This document shows positions 55,540 through 64,000 of a stretch of 64,000 nt of DNA, in pieces. The stretch comes from Takifugu bimaculatus. Its lineage: Eukaryota > Chordata > Actinopteri > Tetraodontiformes > Tetraodontidae. The notes beneath the pieces were generated by a model. It made no database searches. It was not told the DNA's origin and saw only the letters and a program-made list of their open reading frames with translations. Numbering within the stretch: the stretch's first letter is position 1; each line of letters opens with the position of its first letter. Position numbers and translations under genes: made by a program. The stretch is from contig CP034985.2 in NCBI GenBank assembly GCA_004026145.2, positions 2,396,956-2,460,955 on the forward strand, in the 5' to 3' direction.

Positions 55540-57930
55540 AGCCGGACTCAAGACTCTGCCCCCTGCCCACGGCCATTGTTTCACGTCCGGCTTCTGTTGG
55601 CGGGCGGCTCTCACACCCTCGCCACCTTCATAGACTCCGGGGCTGATGTCAGCAACTCGCTGTTTGTCAAGGCAGAGAAGTGTGAATTCCATGCTACCTC
55701 CGTCTCTTTCCTGGGATACATTATCAGTCAAGGCAGTGTGGAGATGGACCCCTCCAAGGTCTCTGCCATCACCTCCTGGCCCGTCCCCGAGTCCCGGAAA
55801 CAGCTACAACGGTTCCTGGGATTCGCCAACTTCTACCGAAGGTTCATCCGGGGATACAGCACCGTGGCCGCTCCGCTCACTTCTCTCACCTCCTCCAAGG
55901 TACCCTTCCGTTGGTCCCAGGCTGCCGAGGAGGCATTCCAGAATCTCAAGGCCCGGTTCACCTCAGCTCCCATTCTCCTGGTTCCTGATCCTGAAAGGCA
56001 GTTCATAGTAGAGGTCGATGCTTCTGATGTGGGGATCGGTGCCGTTCTCTCTCAACGCTCTGCTGATGACTAGAAAATGCACCCCTGTGCCTTCTTCTCC
56101 CGATGTCTGTCTCCGGCAGAACGAAATTATGACATTGGGAACCGAGAACTGTTGGCGGTGAAACTGGCGTTGGAGGAATGGTGTCACTGGTTAGAGGGGA
56201 CTAAATTGCCCTTCCTGGTTTGGACGGACTACAAGAACCTGGAGTACATCCGTTTGGCTAAGAGACTGAACTCCCGTCAGGCCAGGTGGTCCCTGTTCTT
56301 TACCAGGTTCAACTTTTCCCTCGCCTACCGGCCGGGCTCCCGCAACATCAAGCCTGACGCTCTATCTCGCCAGTTCCTGGGAACAGAAGACACTGCCCTC
56401 AACCCAGACACCATTCTTCCTGCTCCCTGCCTTGTGGCTTCTCTCACCTGGGAGATGGAGGAGCGTGTAAAAGCCGCCCTGGAGAACCAACCTGGTCCCA
56501 GCTCCTGCCCTCCTGACCGCCTGTTTGTCCCGGAGGGTCTGAGGTCTGACGTCCTACAATGGGCCCATGGCTCCCGGCTCACTTGTCACCCAGGGATTCA
56601 GCGCACTAAAGAGGTTCTGCAGCAGCGGTTCTGGTGGCCCACTTTAGAGGAGGACACCAGAGAGTTTGTCAACGCCTGCCCGATCTGCAGTCTGCACAAG
56701 TCCTCCCTCCAGGCCCCTGCCGGTTACCTGCAACCTCTGCCTGTGCCACATCGACTCTGGTCCCATATTTCGCTGGACTTTGTTACCGGTCTGCCACTGT
56801 CGGGCGGATTCACTACTATCCTGACTGTGGTAGACTGGTTCAGCAAGATGGCCCACTTTGTGCCCCTACCCAAGCTTCCATCGGCCAAGGAGACTGCTGA
56901 ACTTGTTCTACAGCACATATTTTGGCTCCACGGCCTTCCGTCGGATGTAGTCTCTGATCGGGGTCCCCAGTTCACGTCCGTATTCTGGCGGGAGTTCTGC
57001 AGCCTCATCGGGGCCACTGTAAGCCTGTCCTCTGGGTTCCATCCCCAATCCAACGGCCAATCGGAGAGGGTGAATCAGGAGATGGAGACGGCACTTCGCT
57101 GCATGGCGTCCAGACACCCCTCTACTTGGTCCAAGCAGCCACTGTGGGTGGAATATGCCCACAACACCCTAACCAGCTCCGCCACTGGACTTTCTCCCTT
57201 CCAGTGTGCCTATGGCTTCCAGCCGCCGCTGTTCCCAGCCCTGGAGAAGGAAGCTTCCTGTCCGTCCGTCGAGGCTTTTATCCGCCGTTGCCGCCGGACC
57301 TGGACCCAGGCCAGGGCTGCTCTCCTACGAGCAGCTGACTGTTACTCGACAGCAGCCAACCGCCGTCGCTCCCAGGCTCCCAATTACCTGGTGGGGCAGA
57401 AGGTATGGCTCTCGACCCGAGACCTTCCCTTGAGGGTGGAGTCCAAGAAGCTGGCTCCTAAGTTCATCGGGCCGTTTATTATCGAGAAGGTCATCAACCC
57501 TGCGGCTGTCAGGCTCAAGCTGCCCCGTGCCATGCGGATCCACCCAACCTTCCATGTCTCCAGGATCAAGCCGGTTCGAGAGAGTCCGTTGATGCCTGCT
57601 TCTCAGCCGCCACCACCTCCACGGATTATTGATGGGGGTCCTGCCATCACAGTTCGCCGCCTGCTGCGCTCCCGCCACCGTGGAAGGGGTCTTCAGTATA
57701 TCGTAGACTGGGAGGGATACGGCCCAGAGGAGAGGTCATGGGTCCCAGCCCGTCACATCCTGGATGCGCAGCTCATCCGCGAGTTCCATCACTGTCACCC
57801 TGACCAGCCCTCCAAGATCCCCTATGCTGGTGGGGGTGCCAATTTAGAGACTCTGTCCTCCCTGTCATCCGAGGCTTCCAGCGACGAAGACGAAGAGGAA
57901 GCTGAGACGGAGGCCTCGGAAGAATTTTAG
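55540..57930 (+). pseudogene. Chromovirus pol (protease end, RT tail, RNase H, integrase, chromodomain)
   Basis: One frame from about 55540 to 57930 is broken only by a TAG at 56071-56073. It begins with the protease active site [10 protein letters not shown]. It then jumps to the RT end ([26 protein letters not shown]), so an internal deletion has removed the RT catalytic core. RNase H follows ([14 protein letters not shown]). Integrase has the H2C2 zinc site ending CPICSLH and the catalytic triad in [19 protein letters not shown] and [12 protein letters not shown]. The C-terminal chromodomain reads [18 protein letters not shown]. RNase H, integrase and chromodomain are strikingly intact, implying a fairly young insertion. 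Confidence 0.85.
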
Positions 57931-58010
57931 CCCTCCTCCAGGCCCCCCGCCACCCACCCGGCTCAGCTTGGACGTCAGGGGCCGTCCCTTGAGAGGGGGG
58001 TTCTGTCACA

Positions 58011-58512
58011 GCCCTTTTTCCCCAGTTCCCCAGTTTCCAGAAAATTGAGACAAGTAGTAATTTTCCTTCAAACCTTCCCTATTCCTGACTGCACAGATCC
58101 ACACTCACCACCCTCCTTTGACCATTACTGATATAGGTTTTGAAAAGAGCGAGGAGCATGAAGCTCCTGGATGTGCACATCACAGAGGACATCTTATGAA
58201 CACTAAACACTGAAACTCTGGCAGGGAAAGCTTAACAGGATCTCTACCATGTACATAAACTGAGAAAAGCTGAATCTCCACCTTACAACATGCCCTTATG
58301 TTGGGACACTGTTTGGAGCATCACAAACATTTCAATGTGGCACGGCGGCTGCACAGTGTCCTGCAGTTTAGAAGATCGTTGATGTCCCCTACCCCTCCAT
58401 GTCAGGACATTCACACCACTTAACAGAGCAGAGCATCCACCCCACACAATGGACAGATGGAGGCTGAGGAACAGCTTTATCTACCAGGCTATCCGGAAAT
58501 AGAACTCTCCCA

Positions 58513-58558
<46 letters not shown>

Positions 58559-59692
58559 ATATTATTATTATTATTATTATGCACTGTAGAAAGGAGAAAA
58601 ACAACATTTTAACCCTCTGCCTATGTTGTACATACAGTGGATTGATGCATAAAAGAGCAATTTTTTTATTTTTGGTTTGTCTTTTTAGTATCTCACTTGT
58701 GGCCTCCTAACATTTTCGAGGTCACTGTATGTTTACTTATGATACACAGGCATATATGGATATATGGATTCATTATACATTCAACAATATAGATGGTTAG
58801 GGTAAGGACTGACCTTTTGCTTACACTTGCTTACTTGCTTTTGTTTATTTAAAGATGTACATTTTTTATGCATCCATGTTCTATCTGCTTTTCTGTGTTG
58901 GGGAGAGGCCTCTGGCCCCCAGGGGACTGGAAACAGGAACCTTCTTGCTGTGAGGCAACGGTGCTAATCACATCACCATGCCACTGTGCATCTGAAATGC
59001 ATTCCAAATTTGCAGAGTCATGTAATAACAAGCCTCCCGGGCACTTTAGCTACAAAACAGGCTCGAACTGAAACTAACACCAGGGTTCATGTGGGTGCAA
59101 AATGACCAGTAAACATTTGAGTTTGTCATTATTAATTATCATGTCAAAGTATTGTGTATTTTATTATAATGCCAGCAGTTATATGTAAATCCTTGCACAT
59201 GTTTTCAACCAGCCACACCTAGTTTAAGGTTTTACTATTGAAACACGTGCAAAGGAGCTAAAGGAAATGACTTGTTTTGCCATCAAGTGTTAAATTGTGT
59301 TAAATTTCATAGATACAACAACAGAGAGCTGTAATTGTTAAATGTCACTGATTAGTAGCACCAACATAGTGCTGACAGAGTTTCTGTAGAAAGTATAGCA
59401 TGTATACATTCTAATTTATGTACTTTCAAAAAATGTTCATTGCTAAATGTATGAGACACGTGATGTTAATCACCATAGTATTGTAAAAAGATTGAACAAC
59501 TTGTGAAACACATTAAACAGGTGTGGAGGAAAGCATCTTTTCTATTGTACAGGCCCACATAAGTAGTAAGAATAGTTTGGGCAGATATATTTATTGATAT
59601 GCAAGTCTAGCAAAGACCTAAAAATAAAATACATAGATCTAAAATTAAGAACCCATTTTGCATAACATATTTCTCAAACAGATGTAAACAAG
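58011..59692. other. Gene-free stretch with trinucleotide repeats
   Basis: Contains (TAC)n at 58511-58557 running into (ATT)n to 58580. It is otherwise AT-rich, with no recognisable exon. The 3' UTR of the minus-strand TAAR should occupy the right end. Confidence 0.5.
58511..58580 (+). repeat. (TAC)n(ATT)n microsatellite
   Basis: Compound trinucleotide run of about 70 bp. Confidence 0.95.
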
Positions 59693-60691
59693 TCAAATTA
59701 GTTTGAAATTTACAAATTCACTGTGAAAAATTTTCCCAGAAATAATTATTTTAAATGCACACCTGAACCAGCTATAAAAGAAAGCATAAATGAAAGGGTT
59801 TAGCATTGAATTGGACAAAGTGAGCCAGTTGAGTGCTTCAATCACAGAGATTGGCGTTACTTTGTATGTTAATGGTTGAAAAATGATACAAAGGAAATAC
59901 GGAGTCCAACATAAGAGAAAGACGCCCATAACTGTAGCCAGTGTTTTGGTGGCTTTTCTCTCTATCTTACTGACAATTGCTTCAGGCTTTGTGTTCCGAC
60001 AGTTTGTTCTCTGAATGGTCTTTGCTTGTCTTTGAGCAACAAGGTAGATCTTAAGATAGATGCTAAGCATTATAATGACCGGGATGTAAAAGGAGAAAAC
60101 ACAAGCCAATGTGGTTGATATTAATGTGTCAATTAAACAACTTCCTTCGCATTTTCCTTGATTAAATCCAGCAACAATGATGCCAATTCCAATTAATGCA
60201 GCAACCCCCCAACTCACCAAGATCATAATGCTAATAATACGATTATTTATTTTACTTCTGTAAGCAAGAGGATGACAGACAGCATAGTATCTGTCAATTG
60301 AGATGCAGCATAAGTTTAAAATAGATGCTGTGCTAAGTGTAACATCAAAGCTTCCTCTTATTTTACAGAATAAATCTTCATGGTACCAGCAGGAGGTTAC
60401 AGTGAATGCCATGCTGGAAGGAAAAACTAACACTCCTACGAGCAGGTCGGCCACAGCCAGGGACAGGATCAGATAGTTAGTGGGGACGTGGAGCTGTTTG
60501 AAGTAAATGATTGAGATTATTACCAGAGCATTTCCACACACTGTCACAACAGACAATGAACCAAGAAAAATATATAATATTACACATTTCAATGAAGGAA
60601 TATGCGTAAATGTGTAAGTTACATCATGTGATATATAGCAGGGATGAATTTGGACAGTGGAGGTGTCATTGACCATCAGTCTTGGTTCCAT
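59693..60691 (-). CDS. Trace amine-associated receptor (TAAR), minus strand
   Basis: A 332-aa receptor. I chose the ATG at 60691 (MEPRL) rather than the upstream in-frame ATG at 60709. A TTGCAG acceptor falls between them, and the shorter start matches the plus-strand paralogue. Landmarks: GNALV of helix 1, Asp82 of helix 2, Asp116 (3.32) 17 residues before DRY (133-135), FLLCWTP in helix 6, and the full TAAR fingerprint NSMLNPFIYAFFYSWF (294-309) with its Trp intact. No acidic residue at the diamine position of helix 5. It shares near-identical tails (IISGKIF) and helix 3 with the copy at 52.2 kb, so the two are local duplicates now pointing toward each other around a transposon. Confidence 0.92.
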   Translation of the reverse strand: MEPRLMVNDTSTVQIHPCYISHDVTYTFTHIPSLKCVILYIFLGSLSVVTVCGNALVIISIIYFKQLHVPTNYLILSLAVADLLVGVLVFPSSMAFTVTSCWYHEDLFCKIRGSFDVTLSTASILNLCCISIDRYYAVCHPLAYRSKINNRIISIMILVSWGVAALIGIGIIVAGFNQGKCEGSCLIDTLISTTLACVFSFYIPVIIMLSIYLKIYLVAQRQAKTIQRTNCRNTKPEAIVSKIERKATKTLATVMGVFLLCWTPYFLCIIFQPLTYKVTPISVIEALNWLTLSNSMLNPFIYAFFYSWFRCAFKIIISGKIFHSEFVNFKLI

Positions 60692-61260
60692 GTGCTTTCG
60701 CTCCTGCAATTACATTTGAAAAACCCAGACACTAATATATTAACTGGAATATAAACAATATTGTCACCAATGCATTTAACTGAAACATACTTTAGTTGGA
60801 AGTTGCTCACCGTACGGCTGCCTTGGTCTGTCCACTCTCTTACTGCTTAGAACCTGAGATTTAAATGGGCCGCCTCAAACTAATTACCATAAGTAATTCA
60901 GGCCCACCTTTGTTCATCTATATGGGCAAAACTAATCAATGTCAGTTTTGTGTGTGAGTGAATCATTTATCTTGTTTTTATTTCATTGCACCAAAGTGGT
61001 CTCTTGTTTTGGATTAAGAATGAGTAGAAATCTCTATTTCCTAAAATCTATCCAGGATGTCATTTTCTAATTCTGCCCTTATATCCATGTCAACAACAGA
61101 ATAAAGATTACAGTTTCATTATGATTTCAAAGTTCAATCATTTTGCACAGTAATTCCAGTTTAGATTTGAGCAATGATAAACTAGTTACTAACTTTTATG
61201 ATCTTATAACATTATTATTAGTCCGATTAGTTTTGAAGGAATATTTGTTCTTTTTCTGCC

Positions 61261-61319
<59 letters not shown>

Positions 61320-61335
61320 TAGTAGTAGTAATCAA
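61261..61335 (+). repeat. (ATT)n microsatellite
   Basis: About 19 ATT units followed by a short AGT run. Confidence 0.95.
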
Positions 61336-61601
61336 ATCAAAAATCAATCTTTATTTATATAGCATCTTATACAATCAAAATTGTTTCAAGGTGCTTTCCA
61401 GAAACCCAGGGCCTGACCCCAGACAAGCAACAGTGGCAAGGAAAAACTCCCCTTTAACAGGAAGAAACCTTGAGCAGGACCAGGCTCATGTAGGGGGGCC
61501 CTCCTGCTGATGGCCGGCTGGGTAAAGAGAGAGGAGAGGAGAAGGAGAGGGAGAGGAGAGGGAGAGGAGAGGGAGAAGGAGAGGAGAAGGAGAAGGAGGG
61601 G
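61336..61601 (-). mobile_element. LINE 3' end (Rex1/L2 type) with GGAGA tract
   Basis: Another minus-strand copy of the 3' end (AATCAATCTTTATTTATATAGC onward) with its own purine tract at 61525-61601. It is interrupted by the pogo-like fragment that follows. Confidence 0.75.
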
Positions 61602-61612
61602 GTTCCCTTAAA

Positions 61613-61975
61613 ATGGCGCCGGTCAAGCAAGACGCGTATGAGGCTTACTTTAAACTGCTGGCCATCGAATATGCAGCTGAAAATGGCAATGGAGCCATCT
61701 TAGTGTTTTCACTTTATGAGGAGGCGGCATCTCTCCATACGCGCAAGGACAACTGTTGCGCAGCGGCTGCACGCAGATTACCAGGAGAGGGTGGCCATCT
61801 TCCACACCTACTGCCTCGACAAGATAACCACGCCCAACCACATCACCAACATTGATGAGATCCTTCTGACTTTTGAAATCTCTTTGACCCACACAGTGGA
61901 GAAAAAAGGGACCAGCACAGTGGCGATATGCACAACGGGGCACGAGACATCGTCATTCACCGTTTCTCGGCTGCC
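61613..61975 (+). pseudogene. Pogo/Tigger-type transposase fragment
   Basis: The first frame starts MAPVKQDAYEAYFKLLAIEY, a pogo-type N-terminal helix-turn-helix start. After a deletion and frame change the core reads RVAIFHTYCLDKI, NITNIDEILLTFEI (first catalytic Asp of the DDE core) and VAICTTGHETSSFTV. The remaining two thirds of the transposase are missing, so it is a dead internally deleted copy. Confidence 0.7.
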
Positions 61976-62214
61976 ATGGAAACGGACAGAGCGCTGGATG
62001 ACAGAAGGCAAACACTCATTCACAAAGACTATGAGGCAGCGGCGGGCAAGTTATGCCACCGTATGCAGGTGGATTGTAGACGCATGGGCTATGATACCGT
62101 CTTCATGTATTGTAACAATATTGTAATGCATCAATGCTGAAGCGGAACCGGTTGGCTGTGTGCTAATGAGCCATTAGCCCTATATAGTGCTTTGGGGGGC
62201 TAAAGAGGCTAACA

Positions 62215-62990
62215 AAAGGAGTTTTATCATCAAGCCGATAGTACCTACAAAAGGTATGTGGAGAGGCCCAAATTGCTGCTTTGTAAATCTCCTGGATGGA
62301 GAATTCTTTGTAACGGGCCCATGAGGTGACATGGCCCCTGGCAGAATGTGCACACAGTCTGGTGGCTGCAAACTTTTAGAGTTAAAAGCTAGCATAATAG
62401 CCTCAATGATTCAGTGAGCGAGCCACTCTTTTGAGAATGGCTTCCCAAAGTAGGTCTTCACCCAGGATACAAAAAACTGGCCTCTTTTCTGAGAGCTCTT
62501 GGTTTTGTCAATGCTCATCTGAGAAGAACGTTGGGGTATGAAAGATACCAGGTCATTTGAAGAACATTACCCCAACACCTTAGGTATAAGCAGGGTTATA
62601 AGTTGTGTTACTCAAAGAGAACTTAGTACATGCTTGGCTTACAGAAAAGGAATAAACCTCCCCCACACATTTAAAGTCACCATTTTCAAGTCCAGTTGAA
62701 CCACCGGTTCAAAACTGGGAGCTTCACACCTTGTGAGAGCCACTGTGGTCTAGCTGAGCCTGTGATAGGCTACCTGATGGAACATTCCCCTCAAGTGCAA
62801 GTGTCTTATTAAAACCATCACCAGGGCTACAGCCATTAGCCCTAAAATCCTAATGTCTAAGAGACACATTTCACCCTTTAAAAATGGACTAAACAGTCTC
62901 TGCTTGCCTTTAATCTCTCCCCAGTCAGCTTGCTTTGGTCTCGCTTCTTGAGAACCAAGAACCACAATGTCTGACTGCAACAGTTACAAC
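62215..62990 (-). pseudogene. DIRS-like retrotransposon remnant (RNase H/tyrosine recombinase)
   Basis: Minus strand with frame changes. RILGLMAVALVMV (about 62840) recalls the RNase H-proximal part of DIRS pol. QFFVSWVKTYFGKPFSKEWL, then a block with His-Ser-Ala-Arg-Gly spacing, and finally AAIWASPHTFCRYYRLD (about 62230-62400) match the C-terminal catalytic part of a tyrosine recombinase. In that layout the R-x-HSxR-G motif is followed by a YR..Y end. Stops and shifts make it inactive. DIRS elements integrate with a tyrosine recombinase instead of a DDE integrase. Confidence 0.55.
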
Positions 62991-63789
62991 AACATTAATT
63001 CTTTGCATAAGTGAAAAGTGCTTGTGAAACATGTGTTGGAAACATTGATAGTTCAATGAACAATGTCTCTGCTTCTCATCACAGGGCGCTGGGCCGGTAC
63101 GAATGTTCCACGGTCCATGTGCTGAACAGGACCATATTTTGTGAGCCTCCTTGTGAACGGGGCTGCTGGGGGAAGCAGAGATGAGGAAGGGACCAGAACC
63201 ATCTCACCTGCTGCATCCCAAGTTATCAGGTCAACCACTTTTTCCTCTGGATTACCTAAGAGAAGGTGGTGGGAGTGGTTATTCAGACTGGGGGCCCTCC
63301 CATAACTTCTACTGGCCCTTAGAAGCAGCAACCTTATAGGCTTTATCTATCAGGCAGGACTTCAAACATGTAGACCCTGGCCTCCCATTCCCTTGCAGTC
63401 AAGCATGGAGCTGCCTGCCACAGGTTGCTTCTCTCTATAGTCAGGAAACTTGTCCAGTAACATTGGAACAAATATCAGAAGCTGTTTTCCCTTTCTCTTC
63501 ACCTTTGGCAGATTTTACCATCATAGTGGGAGAGAATTTCATCCATCTTGGGTTCAGGCCACTGGATCTTGAATTTAACAACATTGTGTTTACACACGTC
63601 CTGCAAGCCTAAATCCATTGTAAAGGAGGATGTGCCTTGCTTCCAGGCATCATCCGGGATCTAAAATGTAATGAAAACTTTGGTGCTATGCTTTGGTATG
63701 CAGGCTCTTTTCAATATATTGAAGGGAAGGGGCTAAACACACAACCTTGAGGGGCTTTTGTATTCTGGGTGTTCGTGTTACAGATGTGA
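62991..63789. other. Unassigned stretch
   Basis: May include further upstream DIRS-derived DNA, but nothing could be read with confidence. No host gene was recognised. Confidence 0.35.
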
Positions 63790-64000
63790 CCGCCTGGTGG
63801 CCCGACCTCTGCCCATGGAGTCCGGGCAGAATGTCACCTCTCTGGTGGGAAAGGAGCCTGAGCTGGTGCGCGAGGTTGAGAAGTTCAGACTAGAAGGAAC
63901 CTCGACGCACGGCAAGGGCTCTGGAACCAGTCTTCTCGAGAGGGGTTGGACTCTCTACCACTCTGGAGTTGCCGATGGTGAGAGGCGATGGGCAGGGGTG
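63790..64000 (+). mobile_element. RTE/Rex3-like LINE 5' portion (runs off window)
   Basis: Plus strand. GTCACCTCTCTGGTGGGAAAGG through GAGAGGGGTTGGACTCTCTACC is nearly identical to the start of the copy at 48.8 kb. It encodes the beginning of the endonuclease domain. A short deletion near 63895 breaks the frame relative to the other copy. It continues beyond 64000. Confidence 0.8.

Larger units (their letters stand above)
54988..58010 (+). mobile_element. Ty3/gypsy chromovirus (chromodomain retrotransposon)
   Basis: Plus strand: gag with zinc knuckle, aspartic protease start, C-terminal RT, RNase H, integrase and a terminal chromodomain. A polypurine tract (GAGAGGGGGG, about 57991-58000) is followed by TGTCACA at 58004, which looks like the start of a 3' LTR. 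The rest of that LTR and the 5' LTR are not recognised. The protease-to-RT junction shows a deletion that removes most of the RT, including its catalytic box. Its GC content is higher than the flanks. The chromodomain and pol layout fit the fish sushi-type chromoviruses. Confidence 0.88.

Noticed and set aside
60692..60709. Upstream ATG adding six residues to the minus-strand TAAR
   Set aside because: A TTGCAG acceptor falls between the two ATGs, and the paralogue starts at the equivalent of the downstream ATG.

Overview
The window is genomic DNA of a bony fish, probably a percomorph-type teleost. It is AT-rich and intron-rich, and it carries typical teleost repeats: RTE/Rex3-like and Rex1/L2-like LINEs, Ty3/gypsy chromoviruses, a DIRS remnant, pogo transposase pieces and MITEs. 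It also holds teleost-type trace amine receptors and meprin/adhesion-GPCR tandem genes. No CRISPR array, operon, rRNA or convincing tRNA gene was seen.

Layout. 1-3.9 kb (minus strand): the end of a hypothetical multi-exon gene (1893-3230) and a broken Bcl-xL-like exon (about 1460-1858). A LINE endonuclease scrap lies at 770-985. 3.9-6.4 kb: a decayed, truncated Ty3/gypsy element on the minus strand. 6.9-10.0 kb: a large palindrome with two arms of about 1.53 kb and a 76-bp spacer. Each arm carries a heat-shock-factor DNA-binding-domain ORF, followed by an exon-like ORF resembling the C-terminal domain of a gammaretrovirus-type integrase. The two copies are divergently oriented, and the left one is broken by a 13-nt deletion.

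10.06-21.1 kb: two tandem meprin A alpha (mep1a) genes on the plus strand. Both could be resolved exon by exon with consistent splice phases. The first (13 exons, 603 aa) stops after the MATH domain and should be secreted. The second (14 exons) has EGF and transmembrane exons but carries +1 nt in MAM exon 10. 21.86-41.04 kb: two adhesion GPCR genes of subfamily VI (ADGRF) on the minus strand. They have 16 and 20 coding exons and sum to 1017 and 1329 aa in frame. The order MEP1A-ADGRF matches the human 6p12.3 neighbourhood.

41-52 kb: no host gene; LINE remnants, including an internally deleted RTE/Rex3-like element at 48.8-50.7 kb. 52.2-60.7 kb: two trace amine-associated receptor genes in convergent orientation, with a nearly full-length chromodomain Ty3/gypsy element between them. 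61-64 kb: repeat graveyard (LINE 3' end, pogo transposase, DIRS tyrosine recombinase, start of another RTE LINE).

Function. Meprins are astacin metalloproteases of epithelial and secreted compartments. ADGRF receptors are surface adhesion receptors with SEA/Ig/GAIN ectodomains. TAARs are olfactory amine receptors. They are neighbours by ancestry rather than a pathway. All exon models were derived by hand from splice sites, reading-frame continuity and remembered family features; no alignment or search was run.
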